Assembly: GCF_049348705.1 (NCBI RefSeq)
Contig: NZ_CP186485.1
Coordinates: 372,001-436,000 of the forward strand
Direction of reading: 5' to 3'
Length of the DNA: 64,000 bases
From: Paracoxiella cheracis
Lineage (GTDB): Bacteria; Pseudomonadota; Gammaproteobacteria; Coxiellales; Coxiellaceae
The translations under genes were made by a program, and so were the position numbers. Positions 26,574 through 35,232 of the stretch are shown here, one piece after another. Numbering within the stretch: position 1 is the first letter of the stretch; every line of letters starts with the position of its first letter. Below the pieces are notes generated by a model. The model searched no databases. It was not told the origin of the DNA and saw only the letters and a list, made by a program, of their open reading frames with translations.

Positions 26574-26832
26574 CTTTGCCGCGCAACGGTCCTTGTAGTA
26601 AAGTGTCATTGGGTGACTTTAGAAGTGGATCGATGGGAGTATCAGCACTATTCAATGCTGATAGAGGTGCGGGCGGATCCACTTTATTCGGGGCTTCTTT
26701 GTGTTGCTCGATTCATTGATATAAATCCGGATTTTCGAGAAGGTGTTGGTGTAAAACCGTTTCGTAGCGATTCAGCAATTCCTCAAGGTAGGGAAGAGCG
26801 TTCTCACCAGAAGCTTTGGCTGGGTTACCCAT
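26574..26832 (-). pseudogene. Unknown small gene with in-frame TGA
   Basis: Starts MGNPAKASGENALPYLEELL after a good AAGGAG site and stops at TGA (26715-26713) after 39 codons. The same frame is then open for about 46 codons (KEAPNKVDPPAPLSALNS..., PIDPLLKSPNDTLLQG) to the IS6-like end. A single nonsense change in a Pro-rich helical protein would explain it; the 39-residue peptide could also be the true product. No family recognised. Confidence 0.35.
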
Positions 26833-26851
26833 GGAATCATGCTCCTTATGT

Positions 26852-27495
26852 ATAATCAATTTTATATATCCACCGCCTTAGGCGGTGGCCTGGGCAAAGG
26901 CTAAGCCGTTGTCAACCTAGGTCTACTCATGGTACTCAAGTTGAGTTATCCGCATAACTTAGCTTAGAGGTAAAAACCATGAGTAGATTTAAAAGATTAT
27001 CACACGTTTGATTTGGTGTTGTGAATATCACATTGTTTGGGTTCCTAAATATCGATACCGGATATTGCAAGGTGAAGTAAAACGGGAGATTAAAAAGACA
27101 CTTCAGGTTTATTGTGGTAGGATGGGTTGTGAAATAACAGAGTTGAACATTCAAGCTGACCATGTGCATCTTTTGGTGAAGATGCCACCTAAGCAATCGA
27201 TATCAAAGTTGTTAGGAGTATTAAAAGGAAAAACGGCTATTCAGGTATTTCGCCAATTCCCAAACCTGAAAAAGAAACCTTACTGGGGAAATCATTTTTG
27301 GGCTAGAGGATATTGTGTTGATACGGTGGGGCTGAATCAAGAAATGATTAGGAAATACGTTAAATTTCAGGAAAAGGAAGAATTAAGTCAGGATCAACTA
27401 CAGTTTTAATTTTTGGCAGGTGCTGAGAATAAGTCAGCCCCCTTCTAGGGGGCCAACCAAATCCACCTTCTAAGAAGGTGGATTCTTTAGTATAG
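26852..27495 (+). mobile_element. IS200/IS605-family element
   Basis: Left-end hairpin CCACCGCC-TTA-GGCGGTGG (26870-26888), tnpA, then right-end hairpins at 27438-27454 (GCCCCC/GGGGGC) and 27460-27484 (AATCCACCTT/AAGGTGGATT), the last ending near TTAG. There are no inverted terminal repeats, as expected for this family. No tnpB is present. Confidence 0.85.
26979..27409 (+). pseudogene. tnpA: IS200 TnpA with early frameshift
   Basis: A Y1 HUH transposase. From 27008 the frame reads IWCCEYHIVWVPKYRYRIL, the HUH motif QADHVHLLVKMP, GNHFWARGYCVDTVG, and the catalytic Tyr in IRKYVKFQE. The expected start MSRFKRLSH (ATG 26979) is in another frame: two extra bases near 27004-27009 (CACGTTTGATT) separate it. 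A TTG at 27008 could serve as a poor start for 133 codons missing about ten residues. Probably inactive in cis, or weakly active. Confidence 0.75.
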
Positions 27496-27509
27496 ATACC
27501 AAAAATGAA

Positions 27510-27544
27510 ATAGATTGTTCATATTTTAGTTAGGCAACAAAGCC
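27510..27544 (-). mobile_element. IS5-family terminal remnant left of repeat-protein gene
   Basis: The outer 35 bp of an IS5 element's 5' end (ATAGATTGTTCATATTTTAG plus GTTAGGCAACAAAGCC), left after the IS200 insertion. It lies about 60 bp before the start of the large repeat protein. Confidence 0.8.
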
Positions 27545-27605
27545 TTGAAGAATGATGGGCATAATAAACTGTCCGGTAAAACGGGTCTACATCGAGACAT
27601 TAATT

Positions 27606-30179
27606 ATGAACTTTACAGATTTGATTTTGAATCCAGGTTTCCCAGTACTTAATACCCCATCAAGCATGAACAAAGAACATTTCTTTAGATTAGATTTTCA
27701 AACAATAGTCTTAGAGAAATTAAAAGACAATCAGTCTGTCAGCATCGAAGAAATGTCTGATATGTTCGGTACAAATTTGAATAGACACATTGGCAGTAAT
27801 TCAACATTTAAGAGTAAGAAACAATTAACTGAATATTTAATGGTTATTTATAATCGTTTGAAAAGTGACAACATCTCTGGCGATGAAAAAATAGCAATCA
27901 AAAATAAAATTTTAGAGGCGGCTGAAGCCTGCTCTCCAGGGTTTATGAATAGCATACAGGATCTTATTACAGGTTTTGTAACGCCAAAAACAGTTTCTGC
28001 ACTATTATATTGCTATCGAATTGATCTTTTAAATAAAGCAAGGTCGGCTACTCCTGATGTTCATTCTTATGAAAAATATTATACAATAGCGAACACAATT
28101 GGATTAAAAGTGCGCTCTTCCTTAGCAATTGAAGATATTTATAGGGGGGATGTCAGTAACGATCAGATAGAAAAAAACATTATTTTATCTTTTAATATGG
28201 GCTATACCCCTTACAAAATTGTAGAAAACTTATTTATCTCATCTTTTGCTGAAAGGGGGTATTTAGGTCGAAAAAATGAAGGCTATGAAATAGAAGTTTA
28301 TGAAAAAATTTTAAACTTCTTTAAAGAGGCTATCTGCCGCCCAACACTATCTTACAATGACTGCTTTGTTATAGATGAAAAATCATGGTCTATAATCGAT
28401 ATTGATTGGACAAAAATCATATCATTTTTAATAGAGTATTTTGAGAGAGAAAAATATTTTCATTTCAAAAAAGAGGATCAAGTTTGTGTAGGCCAAGCAG
28501 AAGACTTAGCATTACAAATAGACAAAAAAGACCTAAGGCAAACTCGATTAGTCGTCAAAGGTTTGACGATTTTTCTTGGAAATATTCGGCATTTAGATAA
28601 AGATAGAATAAATGTTTCTTGCCTGTCTAGATTAGTCAACAGCGCAAAGATAGAAGAAGAGCAAAAACACTATATTTTATCGATATTCTATTTAAATGGA
28701 TTCGACATTTTAATAAGAAAAGAATCTCTCAAAAATACTTTGCAGGGATTTATCTCCAATAGACACTCACTGAATAAATTTCGTGCCATGATACAAGTTC
28801 TCGATGTAACAAGGATTGCGGCAGTTTGCGAAGCCATGCAAGATAGCTTATCGACGATCATCGTAGATGGATATCAATTTGGATACTTATTGAAACCTCT
28901 CAGTGCCCACCAGTGCCTAACAGTGTGTGAACGCTTAAAAAGTAAACTCATGCCGATAATACAGAATGGAGAGGGATTTAAAGCTATATTACTAGATCTT
29001 GATACAACACAACGTACCAGTGTTTGTGAAGCTCTGAAAGATAGACTAGCGATAATTAACTGGAATACTCATAACTTTAAATCTATGCTAGAGACTATCG
29101 ACACATCACAACGCACAGTAGTTTGTGAGGCACTGAAAGGTAAGTTACCAAAGATTATTCGGGATGGGCATGAACTTGGAGCTATACTTCAAATGCTCGA
29201 TAACGCGCAACGTACAGCAGTTTGTGAAACCATGAAAGATAGATTATCGATCATCATTCAAGATGGGAGTTCACTCAACACCGTACTAGAGGTTCTCGAC
29301 ACATCACAACGCACAGTAGTTTATGAGGCACTCAAAGATAAGTTCCCAGAGATCATGCGGGATGGGCATGAACTTGGAGCTATACTTCAAATGCTCGATA
29401 ACGCGCAACGTACAGCAGTTTGTGAAACCATGAAAGATAGATTATCGATCATCATTCAAGATGGGAGTTCACTCAACACCGTACTAGAGGTTCTCGACAC
29501 ATCACAACGCACAGTAGTTTATGAGGCACTCAAAGATAAGTTCCCAGAGATCATGCGGGATGGGCATGAACTTGGAGCTATGCTTCAAATGCTCGATAAC
29601 GCGCAACGTACAGCAGTTTGTGAAACCATGAAAGATAGATTATCGATCATCATTCAAGATGGGAGTTCACTCAACACCGTACTAGAGGTTCTCGACACAT
29701 CACAACGCACAGTAGTTTATGAGGCACTCAAAGATAAGTTCCCAGAGATCATGCGGGATGGGCATGAACTTGGAGCTATGCTTCAAATGCTCGATAACGC
29801 GCAACGTACAGCAGTTTGTGAAACCATGAAAGATAGATTATCGATCATCATTCAAGATGGGAGTTCACTCAACACCGTACTAGAGGTTCTCGACACATCA
29901 CAACGCACAGTAGTTTATGAGGCACTCAAAGATAAGTTCCCAGAGATCATGTGGGATAGGCATGAATTTGAAACTACAGTTCGCTATTTTAACCTAACAG
30001 AGCGCAGCAAAATTTGTGCTGATCTGACAAAAAAATTATCGGGAAGTGCTCAAACAGAAAAATACGGTTCAAAGCCTATTTTTGAGGGGCCTGCCAACTT
30101 TTTTAGCAGTTTTAAGGGTGTACCTAACCCCAAAAAAGCGTGTTCTTGGGTTCTGTCAAAACGGTTCCTTAAAATGTAA
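27606..30179 (+). CDS. Large tandem-repeat protein, candidate Dot/Icm effector
   Basis: About 857 residues if it starts at MNFTDLILNPG (27606); an in-frame ATG lies at 27552. Residues 1 to about 390 are a helical region with no recognised domain. Thirteen repeats of 33 residues follow (about 28778-30030), with consensus (F/L)xx(M/L)Lxx(L/I)Dx(S/A)QRTxVxEx(L/M)KD(R/K)LxxIIxDG. The last eight regular ones alternate in two types, a 66-residue (198-bp) pair repeated four times and nearly identical in DNA (29130-29960). Such helical repeats usually bind proteins. No signal peptide. IS5 ends lie on both sides. Similar QRT-VFE-MKD type repeats occur, as I recall, in proteins of Legionella relatives; that needs a search. 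Confidence 0.7.
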   Translation: MNFTDLILNPGFPVLNTPSSMNKEHFFRLDFQTIVLEKLKDNQSVSIEEMSDMFGTNLNRHIGSNSTFKSKKQLTEYLMVIYNRLKSDNISGDEKIAIKNKILEAAEACSPGFMNSIQDLITGFVTPKTVSALLYCYRIDLLNKARSATPDVHSYEKYYTIANTIGLKVRSSLAIEDIYRGDVSNDQIEKNIILSFNMGYTPYKIVENLFISSFAERGYLGRKNEGYEIEVYEKILNFFKEAICRPTLSYNDCFVIDEKSWSIIDIDWTKIISFLIEYFEREKYFHFKKEDQVCVGQAEDLALQIDKKDLRQTRLVVKGLTIFLGNIRHLDKDRINVSCLSRLVNSAKIEEEQKHYILSIFYLNGFDILIRKESLKNTLQGFISNRHSLNKFRAMIQVLDVTRIAAVCEAMQDSLSTIIVDGYQFGYLLKPLSAHQCLTVCERLKSKLMPIIQNGEGFKAILLDLDTTQRTSVCEALKDRLAIINWNTHNFKSMLETIDTSQRTVVCEALKGKLPKIIRDGHELGAILQMLDNAQRTAVCETMKDRLSIIIQDGSSLNTVLEVLDTSQRTVVYEALKDKFPEIMRDGHELGAILQMLDNAQRTAVCETMKDRLSIIIQDGSSLNTVLEVLDTSQRTVVYEALKDKFPEIMRDGHELGAMLQMLDNAQRTAVCETMKDRLSIIIQDGSSLNTVLEVLDTSQRTVVYEALKDKFPEIMRDGHELGAMLQMLDNAQRTAVCETMKDRLSIIIQDGSSLNTVLEVLDTSQRTVVYEALKDKFPEIMWDRHEFETTVRYFNLTERSKICADLTKKLSGSAQTEKYGSKPIFEGPANFFSSFKGVPNPKKACSWVLSKRFLKM
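29130..29960 (+). repeat. 198-bp tandem repeat, four copies
   Basis: The word GATGGGCATGAACTTGGAGC recurs at about 29163, 29361, 29559 and 29757, a period of 198 bp, with near-identical sequence between. It encodes paired 33-residue units. The low divergence implies recent duplication and likely copy-number variation between strains. Confidence 0.93.
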
Positions 30180-30182
30180 GGC

Positions 30183-30488
30183 GGCTTTGTTGCCTAACCT
30201 CACGGCTTTGTTTGTGTCGCAAAATTTAGGCGCAACGATAACTCGCCGGCATTCCTAGCCGTGTCATTTTATTTAACACACCACAACCGATCATTGATTC
30301 GATTTTTTGCCGTACAAAATCTCGAGCATGTAACGTACTACCCAATATTCTTTTGTAGCGTTGAATCGCTAACTCTGAATAATTCCGATAACCGTATTGT
30401 CTTATTCCTTGCCAGGCCATTCGGCCCAATGCTTTTATTTGCTGAACATTACCATTACGTTGTGTATGATTATTTTTATCATAAACAG
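30183..30488 (-). mobile_element. IS5-family element, 3' fragment (IS5-f)
   Basis: Terminal repeat GGCTTTGTTGCCTAAC at 30183, then the last 85 or so codons of the transposase. It is cut at 30488 by the terminal repeat of the next fragment. It starts 3 bp after the stop of the repeat-protein gene. Confidence 0.87.
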
Positions 30489-30953
30489 GGCTTTGTTGCC
30501 TAACCCCACGCCTTTGTTTGTGTCTCAAAATTTAGGCGCAACGATAACTCGCCGGCATTCCTAGCCGTGTCATTTTATTTAACACACCACAACCGATCAT
30601 TGATTCGATTTTTTGCCGTACAAAATCTCGAGCATGTAACGTACTACCCAATATTCTTTTGTAGCGTTGAATCGCCAACTCTGAATAATTCCGATAACCG
30701 TATTGTCTTATTCGTTGCCAAGCGATTCGGCCCAATGCTTTTAGTTGCTTAACATTACCATTACGTTGTGTATGATTATTTTTATCATAAACAGCATCAC
30801 TATCAGGCGGAATTATTATAGCGGCTCCTTTAAAGTAATTTGATAATATTTCATAAACAGGATTCTTATCGTAGGCACCATCGGCGCTGACATGGCCCAC
30901 TTTGCAAGAAAGTTGCTTTGATAACGTTGCAACGCTTTGGCAATCCGCCGTAA
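30489..30953 (-). mobile_element. IS5-family element, 3' fragment (IS5-g)
   Basis: Terminal repeat at 30489, last 120 or more codons of the transposase (to SADGAYDKNP and upstream), cut at 30953 by the complete copy that follows. The fragments IS5-f, IS5-g and the full copy show serial insertion of the same element into itself. Confidence 0.87.
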
Positions 30954-32071
30954 GGCTTTGTTGCCTAACTAAAATATGAACAATCTATGTACTTTTTGCT
31001 GTCTATATTATAATCAGCACCCCACGATTTTTAAGCAGAGGGCGCCTCATATGCCAAATAAATATCCAAACAAAAAAGGTTGGAGGATTCCCAAGCAGAA
31101 ATACAAGGTGAGCAATTGGCGTGAATATAATAATGCATTACGCAATCGTGCCAATATTGAAATCTGGATATCCGATGATATTATTCATTCGTGGTATGAA
31201 AAAGATCGTGTGTATGATGGCAAAGGCGCACCCCAAAAGTTCACGGATCTTGCGATCATTACGTGCCATGAAATTCGGCAAGTTTTTCGTTTAGCGTTGA
31301 GGCAATGTCAAGGGTTTATGAATTCAATTTTCAAGATGAAAGCCCTTAATATAAAATCACCGGATTACAGTTGCTTGTCAAAACGGTTAGCGCTTTTAAC
31401 TATTCAGTCGCCTCGTTACAGGAAAACGGAATCGGCAGATAAAAGCGTTGTGGCTATCGCCCTTGACTCCACTGGGTTAAAACGGTTTGGCAGAGGTGAA
31501 TGGCATCAGGAAACATATACATTATCAGCCAAACGGAGTTGGCGTAAATTGCATATAGCCGTTGATAATAAACATATTATTCATGGTAATGATTTAACGG
31601 ATCGCTTTACGGCGGATTGCCAAAGCGTTGCAACGTTATCAAAGCAACTTACTTGCAAAGTGGGCCATGTCACCGCCCATGGTGCTTACGATAAGAATCC
31701 TGTTTATGAAATATTATCAAATTACTTTAAAGGAGCCGCTATAATAATTCCGCCTGATAGTGATGCTGTTTATGATAAAAATAATCATACACGACGCAAT
31801 GGTAATGTTCAGGAAATAAAAGCATTGGGTCGAATGGCTTGGCAGCGAATAAGACAATACGGTTATCGGAATTATTCAGAGCTGGCGATTCAACGTTACA
31901 AAAGAATATTGGGTAGTACGTTACATGCTCGAGATTTTGTACGGCAAAAAATCGAATCAATGATCGGTTGTGGTGTTTTAAATAAAATGACGCGGCTAGG
32001 AATGCCAGCAAGTTATCGTTGCGCCTAAATTTTGAGACACAAACAAAGGCGTGGGGTTAGGCAACAAAGCC
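30954..32071 (+). mobile_element. IS5-family (IS903 group) element, complete copy
   Basis: 1,118 bp from GGCTTTGTTGCCTAAC to GTTAGGCAACAAAGCC. The left flank is another IS5 fragment, the right flank (TCACTCTAC) unrelated, so no 9-bp duplication remains. The only complete IS5 in the window. Confidence 0.92.
31051..32028 (+). CDS. IS5-family (IS903 group) transposase
   Basis: 325 residues from MPNKYPNKKGW; an in-frame start at 30976 would add 25 residues. The N-terminal NWREYNNALRNRANIEIWI ... GAPQKFTDLAI ... LRQCQGFMNSIF ... SPDYSCLSKR pattern is that of the IS903 group. Catalytic residues are Asp in VAIALDSTGLK, Asp near AHGAYDKNP and Glu in FVRQKIESM. Intact; it may supply transposase to the five or more fragments nearby. 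Confidence 0.92.
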   Translation: MPNKYPNKKGWRIPKQKYKVSNWREYNNALRNRANIEIWISDDIIHSWYEKDRVYDGKGAPQKFTDLAIITCHEIRQVFRLALRQCQGFMNSIFKMKALNIKSPDYSCLSKRLALLTIQSPRYRKTESADKSVVAIALDSTGLKRFGRGEWHQETYTLSAKRSWRKLHIAVDNKHIIHGNDLTDRFTADCQSVATLSKQLTCKVGHVTAHGAYDKNPVYEILSNYFKGAAIIIPPDSDAVYDKNNHTRRNGNVQEIKALGRMAWQRIRQYGYRNYSELAIQRYKRILGSTLHARDFVRQKIESMIGCGVLNKMTRLGMPASYRCA

Positions 32072-32202
32072 TCACTCTACGTAAGCTTAAATCGTCATTG
32101 TTGTAATTTTAAGCACTGAAGCGCATAAAAGTTGGATTAATATTGTAGATATCAGATCAGATATCTATATACTCTTAAGAGTGATATTAGAATTAATTTG
32201 GA
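32072..32202. terminator. End of the reconstructed operon, palindromes
   Basis: Non-coding. Holds the palindrome TAGATAT...ATATCTA (32146-32167) and ACTCTTAAGAGT (32171-32182). In the reconstructed order these lie just past the stop of the TenI/ThiE-like gene (TAA read on the minus strand from 32195), so they may be its terminator. No T-run is obvious. Confidence 0.35.
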
Positions 32203-33639
32203 GGGACTGTTTATTAGTTTGTGTAAATCGCGTCAGTCAGAATTATGAATCAGCCATTGTGTTAACTGATTTTTTAATTTTATCAAAAACTACATTGCGT
32301 TCAAATTAATTTCCTCTCTTATGAATTTTAAGTTTTATACAAAATCCGCCAGGCGATCTTCAAACATAAGGGCAAAACGATTCATGGCGGCACCCCAGTC
32401 TCGAATCGGCATGGTCCATTTTTTGGCTATATTTTTTAACCCTAAATAGAGTTGTTTTAAAGCGGCATCGTCCGACGGAAAAACTCGTTTATTTTTAATA
32501 ACTTTTCGGATACTCATGTTCAGTGATTCAATAGCGTTAGTGGTATAAATCACCCTCCGAATTTCTGCCGGATAAGCAAAAAATGGCACAATGCGCTCCC
32601 AATGAGTCAACCAACTTTTGGCAATCGAGGGAAATTCAGCATCCCATTTCTCAGAGAAACTCGTCAGCGCCAATTCTGCTTCTTCAACCGTACTGGCCGA
32701 ATAAATAGCTTTTAAGTCAGCGGCCACTTCTTTTTTCTTTTTCCAACCCACATAGCGCAATGAATTCCGCACCATGTGTACAATGCAAAGCTGTACTTGA
32801 GTGTTAGGATACACAGCGCCAATCGCATCAGGAAAGCCCGTTAGCCCGTCAACGCAACAAATCAGGATATCTTCTAGGCCTCGATTTTTTAACTCCGTTA
32901 ATACATTCAACCAGAATTTAGCGCCCTCATTTTGGCTAATCCAAATACCTAGCAATTCTTTTTGCCCATCGATATTAATTCCTAAAGCCAAATACAATGC
33001 CTTATTGATAACCTTTTTATCTTGCTGCACTTTAATCACTAAAGCGTCCAAATACACAATCGGATACACCTTGTCCAACGGACGACTTTGCCAAGCCTTC
33101 ACTTCTTCAATCACTTCGTTGGTTACTGTAGAAATGAGACTCGAACAAATAGTTGTGCCATACAAATCTTTCAACTGATCTTGAATATCACGGGTAGTCA
33201 TACCCCGTGCATAAAGACTCATAATTTTGTCATCCAAATCATCAAAGCGGGTTTGATGTTTTGGAATCAATTGCGGTACAAACTCATTGTTACGATCACG
33301 AGGAACCTCAATGGTCATCTCGCCATCTGTTGTTTTGATCGTTTTTTGGCTGTGCCCATTGCGGGAATTACCACTATTGTTGCCAGACACTTCGTGTTTT
33401 GCATAACCCAGCGCGTCCGTCAGCTCCCCTTCCAGAATACGCTCCGTCAGTGCCTTTTTTAACTCCTTTAACAAACCAGTATCACCGAAAATATCAGATG
33501 CGGTCTTGGTATGTTTGAGAAAATATTCCACAACCTGTGGATCTAATTTATTGGTTTTCATTGCCATAGTCAAAGACTCCGTATAATTTTAACGACCTTT
33601 CCCTGACTATCGCATTTACACAATCTTATTTACAGACCC
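32203..33639 (-). mobile_element. IS256-family element, left copy
   Basis: 1,437 bp with ends GGGACTGTTTATTAGTTTGT (32203) and the inverse of GGGTCTGTAAATAAGATTGT (to 33639). It is identical in length to, and inverted against, the copy at 35219-36655. Its outer flank (ATTTGGA) matches the inner flank of the right copy (TCCAAAT), not its own inner flank (TTTGGTTT): the interior has been flipped. Confidence 0.95.
32335..33573 (-). CDS. IS256-family (mutator) transposase, left copy
   Basis: 412 residues, identical to the protein of the right copy. Family marks are SLYARGMTTRDIQDQLKDLYG, PIVYLDALVIKVQQD (first Asp), ILICCVDGLTGFPDAI (second Asp), QLCIVHMVRNSLRYV, and the Glu in YTTNAIESLNMSIRK. 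Complete and probably active. Confidence 0.95.
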   Translation of the reverse strand: MTMAMKTNKLDPQVVEYFLKHTKTASDIFGDTGLLKELKKALTERILEGELTDALGYAKHEVSGNNSGNSRNGHSQKTIKTTDGEMTIEVPRDRNNEFVPQLIPKHQTRFDDLDDKIMSLYARGMTTRDIQDQLKDLYGTTICSSLISTVTNEVIEEVKAWQSRPLDKVYPIVYLDALVIKVQQDKKVINKALYLALGINIDGQKELLGIWISQNEGAKFWLNVLTELKNRGLEDILICCVDGLTGFPDAIGAVYPNTQVQLCIVHMVRNSLRYVGWKKKKEVAADLKAIYSASTVEEAELALTSFSEKWDAEFPSIAKSWLTHWERIVPFFAYPAEIRRVIYTTNAIESLNMSIRKVIKNKRVFPSDDAALKQLYLGLKNIAKKWTMPIRDWGAAMNRFALMFEDRLADFV

Positions 33640-33912
33640 TTTGGTTTTTTTACAGCGATGCTTGTTGGCCCATTTTGCTCGTCGTTATCAGAAAGTTTTT
33701 CGATTGGCATTAGATATACGGGCATAGCAGCTTGTTTCAATATTTCTGCAACTATTTTTGGTGGTTTATCGCCCGTTCTGTTTTCATTGATACAGTTCAC
33801 TGAGGATCCAATAGTGTATTCAATTATATCTATTTTTGTATCTTGTGCTATTGCTTTGGCTAGCCATGCGATGAGCCAAAAGGAGGCTGATTATGCAAGA
33901 ACGTATCAATAA
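33640..33912 (+). pseudogene. MHS-type MFS transporter, C-terminal part (inverted)
   Basis: 90 codons open from the IS256 boundary: FGFFTAMLVGPFCSSLSESF, RYTGIAACFNISATIFGGLS, then a last helix IISIFVSCAIALASHAMS. This is the end of a metabolite:H+ symporter-type MFS carrier (MHS family). It joins in frame to residue 331 of the part at 36656-37656 once IS256 and one TTTGGTTT are removed, giving about 421 residues. Now on the opposite strand because the 33640-35218 segment is inverted. It overlaps the methyltransferase start by 20 bp. Confidence 0.9.
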
Positions 33913-34627
33913 GTTAGGATTAGAAGCAACGAATAATCTGTATGGCTATATGCATAGCATGTCCCCGATAGGGCAAGCATTTGTAGACTACTCTCAAAAT
34001 AAGCCGAATAAACCCATGTTAGATATTGGTTGTGCTTATGGAATTACGACAATTCCATGCCTTGAGAATGGTGTAAGTGTAATAGCATGTGATATTGATT
34101 CATATCACTTGGAAGAACTGAAAAAGAGGGCGCCTAAAAGATCATTATCTTCACTCAAAATAATTTGTAAGCATTTCCCTAATGACTTAGAGCTGGGGGA
34201 AAACTCTGTTTCTGCAGTCATTATATCGCATGTACTATCGTTTTTGACGAAAAAAGAGTTGTTGGACGGATTCAATAAACTTAGCCACTGGGTATGTAAG
34301 GGTGGAAAGATATTTATATTGAATTATACGACTTATCACAAGACACTCTCTTCCTTTATCCCAGATTACGAGAAAAAATTAAAAAAACGTAAGCTATTTG
34401 CTGGAGAGATAGAAGACAAGCGCAAATACTCGAAGCATAAATTAATTAATACATCAGTTCCCAATCGCTTGATGTTATTTGATAAAGAAACGCTAACATT
34501 TCTATTAGAGAGCAATGATTTTCAAATCGAATATATGGAGTATATAGGTGGCACGAAAATTGGTGTTCCCCAACCATTTTGCCTTGATGGAAAGGAATGG
34601 GTTGGTTGTGTTGGAGTAAAAAAATGA
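33893..34627 (+). CDS. SAM-dependent class I methyltransferase
   Basis: 244 residues, start after a strong AAAAGGAGG site inside the end of the transporter gene. Motif I is MLDIGCAYGITTIPCLENG, the acidic ribose-binding end of strand 2 is VIACDIDSYHLEEL, and the post-I region ISHVLSFLTKKELLDGF and ILNYTTYHKTLSS follow, as in class I small-molecule methyltransferases. The target is unknown. It overlaps the TenI/ThiE-like gene (ATGA), so the two are tightly coupled. In the restored order it is third in an operon after a LuxR regulator and an MHS transporter. The AT-rich codon use suggests acquisition from outside. Confidence 0.85.
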   Translation: MQERINKLGLEATNNLYGYMHSMSPIGQAFVDYSQNKPNKPMLDIGCAYGITTIPCLENGVSVIACDIDSYHLEELKKRAPKRSLSSLKIICKHFPNDLELGENSVSAVIISHVLSFLTKKELLDGFNKLSHWVCKGGKIFILNYTTYHKTLSSFIPDYEKKLKKRKLFAGEIEDKRKYSKHKLINTSVPNRLMLFDKETLTFLLESNDFQIEYMEYIGGTKIGVPQPFCLDGKEWVGCVGVKK

Positions 34628-35232
34628 AAGATCAATTTAAGTTGCCACATTTTTATTTAGTAACCCCTGATTTTAATGGTGACTATGGTGTGTATTTAAA
34701 CAATTTAGAAAGATCGCTTAATAACGGTATTCGGTTAGTACAGTTAAGATCAAAAAATTTGAATGTTGAGAATTACGTGGAGTTGGCAAAAAAAATCATA
34801 CCAGTTATACGTTCATATGATGCTAAAGTTGTTTTAAATGGGAAAAAAATTCTATTGGAAACGTTAGACGCTGATGGAATACATATGCCTAGTAGTGAAT
34901 ATCAAAAATTGGATAAAAGGCCTATAGATAATAAGCATTTATTATCTGTTGCTTGTCATAATGAGGAGCAAGTAAGACAAACAGTGAAAGTGAAAGCAGA
35001 TTTTGCAGTTCTATGTCCAGTTTTTTCAACACCCAGTAGCCCAAAAGGCATACCTATTGGATGGGAAAAATTCACAAAAATATTAGAAAATATTAATTTT
35101 CCTGTTTATGCTTTAGGTGGGTTAAGCCTTAATGATTACGAAGAGGCAAAGAATCATGGTGCTTACGGGCTTGCAGCGAAAAGGGCGCTGTGGAATTTAC
35201 AAAACCAGCTTCCAAATGGGGTCTGTAAATAA
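34624..35232 (+). CDS. TenI/ThiE-like protein (thiamine phosphate synthase superfamily)
   Basis: About 200 residues from the ATG at 34624 (ATGA overlap). The TIM-barrel pattern is clear: FYLVTPD, RLVQLRSKNL, VVLNGKK, DGIHMPSSEY, LLSVACHNEEQV, FAVLCPVFSTPSSPKGIPIGW, and VYALGGLS ... HGAYGLAAKRALW. The SVACHNEE, GIPIGW and ALGGL words resemble the TenI-like domain fused to MutT in other gamma-proteobacteria more than true ThiE, whose IND and HxGQxD motifs are absent. So thiamine phosphate synthase activity is doubtful. The last residues (GVCK) come from IS256; the original stop, TAA after LPN, is preserved at the outer flank near 32195. Confidence 0.8.
   Translation: MKDQFKLPHFYLVTPDFNGDYGVYLNNLERSLNNGIRLVQLRSKNLNVENYVELAKKIIPVIRSYDAKVVLNGKKILLETLDADGIHMPSSEYQKLDKRPIDNKHLLSVACHNEEQVRQTVKVKADFAVLCPVFSTPSSPKGIPIGWEKFTKILENINFPVYALGGLSLNDYEEAKNHGAYGLAAKRALWNLQNQLPNGVCK

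Noticed and set aside
29130..29960. CRISPR-like array
   Set aside because: The repeats are 198 bp, contiguous, in frame and coding, with no spacers or cas genes.
27552..30179. Repeat protein as ankyrin or leucine-rich repeat protein
   Set aside because: The 33-residue length suggests ankyrin, but the TPLHxAA core is missing, and the LRR pattern LxxLxLxxN is absent.
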